A stretch of 22,634 nucleotides of DNA, taken from positions 1 through 22,634 of the forward strand of contig JAPLKR010000110.1 of NCBI GenBank assembly GCA_026387965.1. Reading direction: 5' to 3'. The stretch comes from Fusobacteriota bacterium (lineage in GTDB: Bacteria > Fusobacteriota > Fusobacteriia > JAPLKR01). The notes beneath the pieces were generated by a model. The model did no database searches and was not told where the DNA came from. It saw only the letters and a program-made list of their open reading frames with translations. Below, piece by piece: positions 9,642-18,398 of this stretch. The position numbers were made by a program, and so were the translations under genes. How positions within the stretch are numbered: the stretch's first letter is position 1; every line of letters begins with the position of its first letter.

Positions 9642-11156
9642 TTAACAGCTCACGAATAATTTTTTAAACACTTCAATATGATTTTTAAGTAAATTTTCAT
9701 TCTCACTACTTAATACTTTCGTTGCTATAATCTCAGACAGTACTTCATCGCCACTTACTTTTAAATACTCTAAAAACTCTTTTTCAAATTTAGAGATATC
9801 TTTAACAGAAATGGTATCTAAGTATCCATTGATAACCAGATAAAAAGAGACCACCTCTTTTTCAACTGCAAATGGCGTATACTGCGCTTGCTTTAATATC
9901 TCCATAATCCGCTCACCACGATCTAAAAATGCTTTTGTCGCCTTGTCTAGATCACTTCCAAACTGTGCAAATGTTGCAAGTTCAGCATATTGAGCAAGTT
10001 CAATTTTAACTTTTGCAGATACTTGTTTCATTGCTTTTGTTTGGGCTGCTCCACCCACACGAGATACCGATATTCCAGAATTAATCGCTGGTCTAAAGCC
10101 TGCATTAAAGAGGTCTGATTCTAAATAAATTTGACCATCCGTAATTGAAATAATATTGGTTGGAATATACGCAGATACATCGCCCGCTTGCGTCTCAACA
10201 ATTGGAAGTGCTGTAATCGAGCCACTTCCACGCTCTTTTGAAAGCTTTGCTGCACGCTCTAAAAGTCGTGAATGCAGATAAAATACATCGCCCGGATACG
10301 CTTCTCTTCCTGGTGGACGTCTTAGCAGTAGACTCATCTCACGATAAGCAACCGCATGCTTTGTAAGGTCATCATACACGATCAAAACATCTCTACCTTG
10401 TTCCATAAAATACTCCGCCATTGAACATCCGGAGTATGGGGCAAGATATTGCATCGCTGCCGCTTCCGACGCTGTCGCCGCCACTACGATAGAATACGCC
10501 ATAGCGCCATAATTTTCTAATTTTTTAACAAGCTGAGCTACTGTTGACCGTTTTTGACCAATGGCCACATAGATGCATACCACATTCTGCCCTTTTTGAT
10601 TTAAAATCGTATCAATAGCGATAGCCGTTTTTCCCGTTTGTCTATCACCGATAATGAGCTCTCTTTGACCTTTTCCAATAGGAATCATTCCGTCAATGGA
10701 CTTTATTCCCGTTTGCAGTGGCTGATGAACAGACTCTCTCTCTGCAATTCCGGGGGCTTTTCGCTCCACTGGCAGAAAATCTGAAGTTATAATGGCTTCT
10801 TTACCATCAATGGCAATACCCAAACTATTTACAACTCGACCAATTAAGGCTTCTCCCACTGGTACAGATACAATTTTACCTGTTGCCTCTACACGACTGC
10901 CTTCTACAATCGTACGCCCTGTTCCAAAAAGTACGGCTCCAATACTACCCTTTTCAAGATTGAGTGCCATTCCATAACTGTTATCTGAAAATTTCAGAAG
11001 TTCTCCAGCCATGGCACTTTCAAGACCATATATACGTGCAATGCCATCACCCACTTGAAGCACTTGCCCAATTTTTTGAGCGGTTAGACTTGGCTGAAAA
11101 CGCGCCAACTCTTGTTCGATAATACGTGTTATCTCTTCAGCTCTGATATTTTTCAA
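9642..11156 (-). CDS. atpA: ATP synthase alpha subunit
   Basis: The non-catalytic nucleotide-binding subunit of F1. I choose the TTG at 11156, eight bases after AGAGGAG, giving 504 residues beginning with KNIRAEEIT, which matches the family N-terminus; the GTG nine bases earlier touches its ribosome site. Motifs seen: P-loop GDRQTGKT around residue 170, Walker B DVLIVYDD, the HSRLLERAA segment, and [17 protein letters not shown] with the arginine finger. It follows atpH after a short gap and precedes atpG. All conserved parts are intact. Confidence 0.97.
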   Translation of the reverse strand: MKNIRAEEITRIIEQELARFQPSLTAQKIGQVLQVGDGIARIYGLESAMAGELLKFSDNSYGMALNLEKGSIGAVLFGTGRTIVEGSRVEATGKIVSVPVGEALIGRVVNSLGIAIDGKEAIITSDFLPVERKAPGIAERESVHQPLQTGIKSIDGMIPIGKGQRELIIGDRQTGKTAIAIDTILNQKGQNVVCIYVAIGQKRSTVAQLVKKLENYGAMAYSIVVAATASEAAAMQYLAPYSGCSMAEYFMEQGRDVLIVYDDLTKHAVAYREMSLLLRRPPGREAYPGDVFYLHSRLLERAAKLSKERGSGSITALPIVETQAGDVSAYIPTNIISITDGQIYLESDLFNAGFRPAINSGISVSRVGGAAQTKAMKQVSAKVKIELAQYAELATFAQFGSDLDKATKAFLDRGERIMEILKQAQYTPFAVEKEVVSFYLVINGYLDTISVKDISKFEKEFLEYLKVSGDEVLSEIIATKVLSSENENLLKNHIEVFKKLFVSC

Positions 11157-11171
11157 AACTCCCACTCCTCT

Positions 11172-11696
11172 CTAATTCAACTGATCTCGGTATTTTTCTA
11201 ATTGATAACGTAGTGACCCATTATACTCTCTATCGCAACTTCGAATAATACTTCCTCCGATGATATTTCTATCTATTATAACTTTCAACTCAACTTTTTT
11301 CTTTAATTTTTTTTCAAATATCTCTTGAATTTCAGCAAGCTGTATATCTGTTGGCATATACGCAAATATCGCTTCAACCTCTTCAACTTGGCTGGCGAGC
11401 TTCGCTAACTGAAACATATTTTCACAAATTTCTTCAAAATATGCCACTCTGCCTTTTTCCAGTAAATAAATCACCATTTCACACATTTGAGGTGTATAAT
11501 GTAACTTTGTGGAAATTTCCCTAAATGTGGAAATCTTTTCATTTGCAGAAATATTTTTACTCTCAAAAAAAATTTTAAGCTTTTCGTTATATTGATTTAA
11601 AAAAATTTCGAGATTCGTTAGAAATAGTGTGTCGCTGTCATTTACGATATATCTTTGATAAAATGCCCTCGAGTACACCTCGACCACTCTACTCAC
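11172..11696 (-). CDS. atpH: ATP synthase delta subunit
   Basis: A 174-residue OSCP-type subunit that ties the peripheral stalk to the top of F1. It starts at GTG 11696, overlapping the end of atpF by eight bases, with GAGG seven bases upstream. The family features are the N-terminal helical domain (EVYSRAFYQRYI) and the C-terminal stretch IIDRNIIGGSIIRSCDREYNGSLRYQLEKYR, which carries the conserved D-x-x-I-x-G-G pattern. Normal length and no lesions. Confidence 0.93.
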   Translation of the reverse strand: MSRVVEVYSRAFYQRYIVNDSDTLFLTNLEIFLNQYNEKLKIFFESKNISANEKISTFREISTKLHYTPQMCEMVIYLLEKGRVAYFEEICENMFQLAKLASQVEEVEAIFAYMPTDIQLAEIQEIFEKKLKKKVELKVIIDRNIIGGSIIRSCDREYNGSLRYQLEKYRDQLN

Positions 11697-12198
11697 TTTG
11701 TAGCCTCAAATCTCGAATAAATTTATCCACCAATTGTCTATTGGTTTCTTCATCTAAATTATCTGAAATGATTTTTTCTGCCACTTTAAGTGAGTGCTTA
11801 ATACTCTCTTTGGCTAAACTCTCCCTAATGCCATCAAGCGTTCTTTCGATGTCACTATTTGTTTGCTTCAATAACTGCTCTCTACTTGCTCTAGCTTCTA
11901 AAAGAATTCTTTCCCGCTCCATTTCTGCTGCTTTAATGGCTTTTGAAATAATCTCTTTTGCCTCTAACTGGGCTAATTCCAAACGTTCTTCGCTCTTCTT
12001 TTGCAGTTCGACACCCTCTTTTTTAAAACTTTCTGCCATTGAGATGTCATGCGAAATCTTTCTACGTCGCTGCTCAATCACCTTTTTTAACGGTTTGTAA
12101 AAGAAAATGCGAAAGAGTATTATCATAATCGCAAAGTTAATCATTTGCAAAAAGAGCGTTAAATCCACTGATACCAATGGTAAAGTCTCTGCATGCAT
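11689..12198 (-). CDS. atpF: ATP synthase b subunit
   Basis: The peripheral-stalk subunit of Fo (169 residues): one membrane helix near residues 12-32 (LFLQMINFAIMIILFRIFF), followed by the characteristic YKPLKKVIEQRR and a long charged coiled coil to the end. It starts at ATG 12198 with AGGAGAAAC upstream; that ribosome site lies directly after the stop of the broken atpE. It overlaps atpH. The gene looks functional even though the c subunit encoded just upstream is not. Confidence 0.95.
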   Translation of the reverse strand: MHAETLPLVSVDLTLFLQMINFAIMIILFRIFFYKPLKKVIEQRRRKISHDISMAESFKKEGVELQKKSEERLELAQLEAKEIISKAIKAAEMERERILLEARASREQLLKQTNSDIERTLDGIRESLAKESIKHSLKVAEKIISDNLDEETNRQLVDKFIRDLRLQSE

Positions 12199-12207
12199 AC
12201 GTTTCTC

Positions 12208-12409
<202 letters not shown>

Positions 12410-12416
12410 TTTCTTT

Positions 12417-12423
12417 CCCTCCT
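12417..12423 (-). promoter_or_regulatory. Ribosome binding site of the broken atpE
   Basis: AGGAGGG on the minus strand, seven bases before the ATG at 12409. Its strength and spacing show that this ATG was the true atpE start and that the body lies in another frame. Confidence 0.8.
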
Positions 12424-12526
12424 AAAATTATTTTTTTGAGCCTGACTAAAATCTGTCAAATACCTGTTAATTTTTACCACGAATAAAAGCATATAAAGGC
12501 AGAATTATAATAATATTCCGAAAAAA

Positions 12527-13292
12527 TTAAATCACTCTTCGGAAATATCCTCTTCCTAAAAATTCAATTAATTCTTTATCTCTTAAAATCTGAAATTGTT
12601 GACGAATTTTTGCCTGAACACTATTATTTTCAGGGTATTTAATTTGTAAATACCTAGTAAAGAAATATATGTCTTCTAACGCAAACTCTTGTTTACCTGT
12701 TTTATCAATACATTTCAAAACCTCAAAAATCCAACCACGACTCTCTACATTCCCTACTCTTAAAGCAATCGTTTTTTCCCATTTTTTAATCACTTCACTT
12801 TTTTCAACAATTTTCTTATTTTGAATGTAATATATTTTTCCTAATTCTGGAATTTCATTAATCAACAGATTACAACCAACCCACCCAGCTCGTTTTGCAG
12901 TTTCGCTTAAAGCATTTCTTTTTTCAATCATATTTTCCAAAAAAATGCTTCGGAATAGATAAAAAATCACGTATTTCAAAATTATGAGACGAATAAGTCA
13001 AAAAGAAAAAATTTGGATTATTATCACTTGATATTCTTTCTAACATTGTCGAATATGCACCGTCAACAATTTTTTGTCCCAATGTATTTTTTTTCGATTT
13101 AAGTTCATACTCTTCTTTACATCCTTCACAATAAAAATCTGCCACTGGACGGTTATTTTCAAATTTATTAAGCGTTTTCCCACAATTAGGACAAAATATG
13201 TTTGATTCTACCCATAATTCTGACATCACTCTAATTTTTTGGCTATTACTCTTAAATACGTCATTTTCATTAAGTATTAGAGTCAAACTCAT
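12527..13292 (-). pseudogene. DpnI-family methyl-directed restriction endonuclease, frameshifted
   Basis: DpnI cuts GATC only when the adenine is methylated. The first frame (from ATG 13292, ribosome site AAGGGAG) matches DpnI's N-terminal part: zinc cysteines CPNCG and CEGC, and catalytic PVADFYCEGCKEEYELKSKK (PD-ExK type), then NNPNFFFLTY. It stops after FFGKYD. The second frame continues with AKRAGWVGCN, the SRGWIFEVLKCID segment and the winged-helix end AKIRQQFQILRDKELIEFLGRG, ending at 12527. The frames join at a 7-T run (12939-12945); with six Ts the protein would be 254 residues, by my recollection the length of DpnI. The nuclease domain is separated from the methyl-reading domain. A phase-variable or mis-sequenced homopolymer remains possible. 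Confidence 0.88.
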
Positions 13293-13362
13293 ATTCTCCC
13301 TTTCCTCTCATCACGTCCTCATATATCACCAGACTGCTTTTTTGATGCATTTTCTCTTCCTG

Positions 13363-13830
13363 TTATGTTCTTGCTTTCTTTTGCTTTAAAATCTCAAGTC
13401 TTAAAGGGGTTAATCGCTCCTTTAACCCTTTACACTTTGCCTTTTGCTCATCAAAAAGCTCAGTTGGAAAAAATCAAATCTCTATCTCCCATTTTTCTCC
13501 TTCAAACTCTGTTAGAAGGGTGACTATATGAGCTTTTGGTCTTTTTTCACGTGGAAACTTTTCAAAATCCCCAAACTCATATTTTTGAACTACTCGACTT
13601 TCAATCAAATCAGCAAGTGCAGATTTTGCACTTTCAAAACTCCGTACACACTTAACAATAATATCAATCTCCCTATCCCACATCACATCTAAAGCATAAC
13701 ATCCAATTAGCTCGACTTCACCCTATCGATAAAGTATATTTTTAAGTTCTAACATATCTAAACGTTTTGCTGCCTCTTGTTTTATTCTACTACTTTGCTC
13801 AAATAAAACTTTATCCTCACACCTCATCAT
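13363..13830 (-). pseudogene. Nucleotidyltransferase-like gene with two in-frame stops
   Basis: From ATG 13830, which overlaps the end of the DUF4239-like gene, one frame of 156 codons runs to TAA 13363-13365, broken by TAG 20 codons before the DVMWDREIDI motif (about 13723) and TGA at 13474-13476. Read through, GEVELIGCYALDVMWDREIDI resembles the G-S-Y-A-L-D...D-I-D motif of a small nucleotidyltransferase family, with the usual Ser replaced by Cys. The rest continues in the same frame across both stops (AHIVTLLTEFEGEKWEIEI, then FFPTELFDEQKAKCKGLKE). The preserved frame with only point nonsense changes suggests recent death. Confidence 0.75.
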
Positions 13831-14584
13831 GCATCTCCCTCAATACTCGAGTGAGTGGATGAAGCGAGATATTCTCGGCCGAATATTTTTCCTTATATGA
13901 AAAGGGATTGTCTAAATCATGTATCAAATTGAGTAGAAATATCATCAGAAAGCTAATTGCCCCCACGATGAAGAGTGACTCTAATAGCGTCCCAATGTGA
14001 GAAAATTCTAGGCCTATGCATAGCAGTGCTGTTGTAATCATTGCAATCACGTAACCACTGGTAATAAAACTCGTATCTCGTATCGTTTCCGCTCTAATAA
14101 TCAGTTTTTTTAAATTCCCAAGCTCATTTTTAAGTCGCATAATATAATTAGGTTGCGTGATACTCTCAAGTTTTATAAAAAATGGATAGTAACTGGAAAA
14201 TTTTTTGAGAACTTCCTCAGTTTTTACCTTTTCTAAAAACCAAGATTCAATAACCATTCCTAGATCTTGAGTCAGGTCTATCCCTTTTGAACTAATAATA
14301 GACTTTTTTTCTATGTTCAAATAATAAAACTCATCGTAAGTCCCAGAAAGTATAGCAGCAATATCTCCTGGAATTTTTTCGCTCTCTTTATAGTCTGCCA
14401 TAACACCGCTGAGTAAAAATCCCATTAAAAATACATTAGCTGCCACAATGGCTGAAAAAAGCGTATTGAATCCCATCACTTCAAAACCAAAATTCATACA
14501 TATCCATTTTACCGCTACAATAGCAATAACAACAAGCAGTGTACGTATCACCAGCCAAATATTTTTCTCATTAATTTTATCCAT
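13817..14584 (-). CDS. DUF4239/bestrophin-like membrane protein
   Basis: A 255-residue protein starting at ATG 14584, five bases after GAGGTGAAA. Two N-terminal membrane segments (about 12-34 and 42-63) are followed by SGVMADYKESEKIPGDIAA, a cytoplasmic helical domain and two C-terminal membrane segments (about 176-225). This layout and the ADYKESEK motif fit the bestrophin-like DUF4239 group; bestrophins are anion channels, but function in this bacterial group is unproven. It lies six to eleven bases after the gene before it and overlaps the start of the dead nucleotidyltransferase, so the genes were one operon. Confidence 0.65.
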   Translation of the reverse strand: MDKINEKNIWLVIRTLLVVIAIVAVKWICMNFGFEVMGFNTLFSAIVAANVFLMGFLLSGVMADYKESEKIPGDIAAILSGTYDEFYYLNIEKKSIISSKGIDLTQDLGMVIESWFLEKVKTEEVLKKFSSYYPFFIKLESITQPNYIMRLKNELGNLKKLIIRAETIRDTSFITSGYVIAMITTALLCIGLEFSHIGTLLESLFIVGAISFLMIFLLNLIHDLDNPFSYKEKYSAENISLHPLTRVLREMHDEV

Positions 14585-14595
14585 TTTCACCTCAA

Positions 14596-15000
14596 TTATT
14601 TAAATAATGCATGCAGTCCCAAAGCAATAATCAAAACTAACGTTGCCCCTCTATGTGTAAATAGCAAGAATTTACCCTTAAACTTGTACAAAATAATTCC
14701 AATCAGTGCAGTGATAATCAAAATGATTAACGCTGTCACTCCAACCCATGATACTCTGAAATAACTCACCATCAACCATAGATGCAACAGCGCTAAAACA
14801 ATAGCCAAAGCTCCAATAGGTTTATGATATTTCACTATAATTTTCATCACTTTTTGATAAAGACCTACAATCTCCTTATGACTTTTAGCCATTTTGAAGA
14901 CATAATTTCTATACGTCCATTTCACACAATAATTTAAAATCAAAAATAGTATTGCAAAGCCCGTTAAAAATCCTAACAACTCTGGTAATTTTTCTAACAT
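14596..15000 (-). CDS. Small four-helix membrane protein, possibly haem-binding
   Basis: A 134-residue protein with four predicted membrane helices (about residues 8-28, 60-80, 85-108 and 115-133). Histidines lie at the helix ends: KYHKPIGA, LLHLWL, FTHRGAT and LGLHALF. Two His pairs across helices resemble the arrangement of cytochrome b561 or ferric-reductase-like proteins, but I cannot assign a family. It has a good ribosome site and follows the ABM-domain gene by 14 bases. Confidence 0.6.
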   Translation of the reverse strand: MLEKLPELLGFLTGFAILFLILNYCVKWTYRNYVFKMAKSHKEIVGLYQKVMKIIVKYHKPIGALAIVLALLHLWLMVSYFRVSWVGVTALIILIITALIGIILYKFKGKFLLFTHRGATLVLIIALGLHALFK

Positions 15001-15014
15001 CTCTTCCCCTTACT

Positions 15015-15299
15015 TTACACCAAATTCAAAACGATCTTTTCTGGTTTTTTTGCTAAAAACTCTCCTAATTTTGGCACAACCGCTTGAAAATGCTCCTCTT
15101 TTTCATGCAATGCAAGCGCCTCTCTACTTTGCCATTTTTCTACAAAACAGACTACATTTTTATCCTCACTGCTTTGATATAGATTATACTCGATACACCC
15201 CTCTTCAAGCTGGGACTTTTCTACCAAATTTCTTGTTAGTTCTATAAACTCTTCTACTTTCCCCTCTTTTAAAGTCAATTTTACCACTAATGTTAACAT
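15015..15299 (-). CDS. ABM-domain (YcnE-like) monooxygenase family protein
   Basis: A 94-residue soluble protein of the antibiotic biosynthesis monooxygenase fold: VVKLTLKEGKVEEFIELT, EEGCIEYNLYQS, FVEKWQSREALALHEKEEHFQAVVPKL. The family comprises small dimeric ferredoxin-like proteins, some acting as quinone or quinol monooxygenases, many of unknown role. GGAGG six bases before the ATG supports the start. It heads the run of small genes between the restriction-modification set and the DpnI remnant. An open stretch in the same frame just upstream (after TGA near 15360) may be the tail of an older gene. Confidence 0.88.
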   Translation of the reverse strand: MLTLVVKLTLKEGKVEEFIELTRNLVEKSQLEEGCIEYNLYQSSEDKNVVCFVEKWQSREALALHEKEEHFQAVVPKLGEFLAKKPEKIVLNLV

Positions 15300-15374
15300 A
15301 AATCCTCCTTTTTTCCGCCACTGATTGCACTTGTTTTCAATTAAATCGACAACCTCTTTTTCATATCCTCAAAA

Positions 15375-16145
15375 TTAATTTCTCTCTAATTCTTCTATTA
15401 TTTTATTAAATAAAGTATTCACATTTTTAATATTTTGAATTTTGTTATTTAAAACCTCAAATAACTGCCATCTTGAAAAGATAAAAATAATATAAATGGT
15501 TACTGATAACGCCATTAACATTTGAAAAATATTTATAGATTGCATATATTTTTTTTCAACTGCATTTGACTGTAAAGCAATTTTGAACAAATTTCGTGTT
15601 AATAGTATAATAATTGAAACAAAATAACAAACAAAATAATTATCTACTCTTTTTAATATTAATACTATTTTACTTCCTTCAAGCTGTTTTTTATACACCT
15701 CAATTTTTTCAACATTCTTTTCAATTTCAATTTTCAACATAGAAGTCAATAATATCTTATCTTTTTTAAATTCAATCAATAAAATATACATTTTAATCAA
15801 ACGATCTATTTTCCAATTATTTATAAATACTACAATCATAGTAATTTTTTTATCGCAACTCAATTTTATCTTCATTGTAACAAATTTTTTGATTTCTTCA
15901 TTATTTTTCAAAATTTTTACTATACCAATAGAATTTAATAAGTTGATCCAAAATAAAAAGACTGTCAAACTAATTATTAAATAAAGATAATAATAAGATG
16001 ACGATAATTTTGGCAACAGAAACATTCCTGTAATGCTAAATACAATAAGTAGAGCAAAATACAGGTAATACCATATCATCTTTTTATATGAATATAGATG
16101 ATAATTTGTCAAATTTTTTCTATAAAAATTTTCAAATGATTGCAT
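15375..16145 (-). CDS. Membrane protein of the restriction-modification operon
   Basis: A 256-residue protein of unknown family. Start ATG 16145 is five bases after AGGAG. Two hydrophobic segments lie near residues 25-45 and 50-75, and two more near 170-190 and 208-226, with a lysine-rich segment between (NNEEIKKF to VYKKQLEGSK) that probably faces the cytoplasm. It begins eight bases after the endonuclease stop and so belongs to that operon. It is very rich in Ile, Lys and Asn and visibly more AT-rich than the atp genes, as is the endonuclease gene, which suggests both arrived together. Function unknown; an accessory or defence role is a guess from position. Confidence 0.65.
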   Translation of the reverse strand: MQSFENFYRKNLTNYHLYSYKKMIWYYLYFALLIVFSITGMFLLPKLSSSYYYLYLIISLTVFLFWINLLNSIGIVKILKNNEEIKKFVTMKIKLSCDKKITMIVVFINNWKIDRLIKMYILLIEFKKDKILLTSMLKIEIEKNVEKIEVYKKQLEGSKIVLILKRVDNYFVCYFVSIIILLTRNLFKIALQSNAVEKKYMQSINIFQMLMALSVTIYIIFIFSRWQLFEVLNNKIQNIKNVNTLFNKIIEELERN

Positions 16146-16153
16146 CACTGCTC

Positions 16154-17179
16154 CTAAAATAAATTTAAATTTTCAATCCAAGGTAGTTCAGTATATGACC
16201 ATGTTTTATATACTTTAGCTTCAGGATTCCCACAAAACTTTCCGTGAGACCATCTTATTTCTATCCTTAATACAAAACAATATTCTTCTTTTGTTATCTT
16301 ATTTTTGAATTTACAATTCAAATTCACTTCTGGCTGTCCTGCATCATTAGGAGTAGCAAGAATACTTAACAACTCATACTCTTTTAACCACTCACTGCTA
16401 GATTTTAATATTACTGCGAACGCTTTGTTTTTTTCTGTTCCTGCTAATATATATTTAACCCCATTAACTTTGAAAAAATAATGAAATGCAGCAGATAAAG
16501 CATTTTTCGACTTATTCTTTTTTTGATAGTTTTTGATATTTTGATTAAATATTTCTGCAGAATTTTCTCTAACTTTTTGACACATTTTTTTATATGTACT
16601 TAAAACAATTATTGTTTTATTTTTATGTAATTTAGCAACTTCTTTGCTAAATTCTTTTCTATCTCTATTACTTTCATAATAATCTTCAATACTCACAGGC
16701 AACTTGTTATCTATTAAATTTTTACAAACTTTATAATATTCATTTAATTCACTTTTAGCGGTCAAAATATACCAATCATCACCTTTTCGCCGTTGCCCAA
16801 AAATCCCACAAGGAATATCTTCAAAAATGGTAATTGGAGAACCATTAATAAAAACATCTGCATTTTCTTTTACAGATATTCTAAAATTAGAAACCTCCAA
16901 ATCTTTTGCTACAGCAACCATTGCTCCTACATTTTCTGCACCTGTCCAAACTACTTTTTGAGGTATTACGCCATTTTTTAGCAGATATTCTCGAATTAGC
17001 AAACCAGATTTTTCTAAAGAATTTAAATTATTTTTTGTAGATTTTTTTCTTTTTTCTAATTCTACTTCATAAATTATCTTATTATTTTCATCTACATTCT
17101 CAATATTTTTGATATCTTGAATTGCTCCTATTGCTTTCCCTACATATAATTCCGAAAAAACCGTTTGTGCTCTTGCCAT
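16154..17179 (-). CDS. Probable type II restriction endonuclease
   Basis: Starts at ATG 17179, overlapping the methylase TAA by one base with GGAGG four bases upstream; 341 residues (MARAQTVFSELYVG...). The tight coupling behind a C5 cytosine methylase makes it the partner endonuclease. The opening MARAQ and the end KFCGNPEAKVYKTW and YTELPW recall the HaeIII-type endonuclease family, but I could not confirm this. Candidate catalytic residues are not certain. There is an acidic and lysine-rich stretch FRISVKENADVFING. The gene is full length with no interruption, and markedly AT-rich. Confidence 0.65.
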   Translation of the reverse strand: MARAQTVFSELYVGKAIGAIQDIKNIENVDENNKIIYEVELEKRKKSTKNNLNSLEKSGLLIREYLLKNGVIPQKVVWTGAENVGAMVAVAKDLEVSNFRISVKENADVFINGSPITIFEDIPCGIFGQRRKGDDWYILTAKSELNEYYKVCKNLIDNKLPVSIEDYYESNRDRKEFSKEVAKLHKNKTIIVLSTYKKMCQKVRENSAEIFNQNIKNYQKKNKSKNALSAAFHYFFKVNGVKYILAGTEKNKAFAVILKSSSEWLKEYELLSILATPNDAGQPEVNLNCKFKNKITKEEYCFVLRIEIRWSHGKFCGNPEAKVYKTWSYTELPWIENLNLF

Positions 17180-18348
17180 TACTCCTCCGAACCTAAGTAT
17201 TCCCAAATTTTTTCAATATTTTTTGCAATGTGGTACGCAAATAAAGGCGGAACAGCATTTCCAATTAGTTTATAAGCTTCACTTGCTCCAATTTTTTCAC
17301 TTACAAATTCATAATCATCTGGAAAAGTTTGTAGTCTTGCGCACTCTCGCACACTTAATCTTCTTTGTGGTAACATGAACTCATCTACAATTTTTCCACC
17401 ATTCTCTTTTGAAAGTCTTCTAAATTCAATATTTCCATGATGCTCCGATCTTATAGTTGGAGCAATCCCAACGGGATTTATTTCTGTTTGTCCTTGACAA
17501 TGTTTTCCATAAAATTTTGCTTTTGAATATTTTTGATGTGATAAATCACTACTTTCATCAGGTTCTGATAAATCAAAAATGGCATCTCTAACCGTTGATA
17601 CATCATTTTTTATTATACTATGTGTTTTTTTAGGATATACTTCTACTTCATTTTTTTGCAGTTTTTTCATTAAATCAGCAGTTATCAAATCTCGACGAAT
17701 CCCTATAAAAATTATTCTTTCTCTACTCTGTGGAACGCCAAAGTCAGCAACATTTAAAACTTGGGGTTCTAATACGAAATATCCACCATTTATATTTCTA
17801 AAATCAGCAGTAATTATGTCTTTAACATCACTCAGCGTAACCAAACCCTTAACATTTTCAGCAATAAAAATTTTGGGGTTTATTATAGAAATCGCCTCTC
17901 TTAACCAAAAGTACAACATTCCACGACTTTCTATTGAAGGGACGTCGAAATCATTATGTTTATTATCATGACTTCTATGCGAATTAAAACCATTTCTTTT
18001 ACCTGCAATACTGAAGTCTTGGCATGGAAACCCACCTGTAACTACATCTACTTTTGGAAAAATTCCAACTTCCTGCTTTGCTTTCTTTACTAAATCAACA
18101 ATACTCTCTAAATGAAATACATTCTTTTTATTAAAAAAATTCTCCCAAGAAATTTTTGCTGATTTTTTTATATCACAAGCAAAAACAGTTTCAAAACGAT
18201 TTTTCTTTAATTTTACAAACTCACCTTGTTCTTCTTGAATCCACTCGTTATTTTTAATATATGTTTTTTTCGTAAAAAAATTTCCTTCAATGCCTAAATC
18301 TAATCCCCCACATCCCGAAAAAAAAGATGCCACTTTTATGTTATCCAC
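17179..18348 (-). CDS. DNA (cytosine-5) methyltransferase
   Basis: A 389-residue type II methylase that protects a specific sequence by C5 methylation. Motifs in order: I SFFSGCGGLDLG near residues 8-19, IV GGFPCQDFS with catalytic Cys109, VI ENVKG at 164-168, VIII QSRER at 207-211, a target-recognition region around 230-310 ending in APTIRSEHHGNIEFRR, IX RRLSVRECARLQTFPDD, and X IGNAVPP. It starts at GTG 18348 after GAGGTG. All motifs are intact, so the enzyme should be active. It begins about 50 bases after the dehydratase-activase gene. The recognition sequence cannot be read from the protein. Confidence 0.95.
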   Translation of the reverse strand: MDNIKVASFFSGCGGLDLGIEGNFFTKKTYIKNNEWIQEEQGEFVKLKKNRFETVFACDIKKSAKISWENFFNKKNVFHLESIVDLVKKAKQEVGIFPKVDVVTGGFPCQDFSIAGKRNGFNSHRSHDNKHNDFDVPSIESRGMLYFWLREAISIINPKIFIAENVKGLVTLSDVKDIITADFRNINGGYFVLEPQVLNVADFGVPQSRERIIFIGIRRDLITADLMKKLQKNEVEVYPKKTHSIIKNDVSTVRDAIFDLSEPDESSDLSHQKYSKAKFYGKHCQGQTEINPVGIAPTIRSEHHGNIEFRRLSKENGGKIVDEFMLPQRRLSVRECARLQTFPDDYEFVSEKIGASEAYKLIGNAVPPLFAYHIAKNIEKIWEYLGSEE

Positions 18349-18398
18349 TTTTCACCTCGCTCATTCTTCGAAAATGTTTATAATTTTTTATGTAATTA

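Noticed and set aside
11627-12100. Plus-strand open frame opposite atpF
   Set aside because: Antisense shadow of the coiled-coil b subunit; Leu/Ser-rich with no recognisable domain.
12427-12459. Promoter before atpE: TTGACA at 12454-12459 (minus strand) and AATAAT at 12427-12432
   Set aside because: The spacer is about 21 bases and the -10 match is poor in AT-rich sequence; not listed as a feature.
15300-15374. Short open stretch in frame upstream of the ABM gene (EKEVVDLIENKCNQWRKK)
   Set aside because: It has no start codon or ribosome site and is too short to assign; perhaps the tail of a lost gene.
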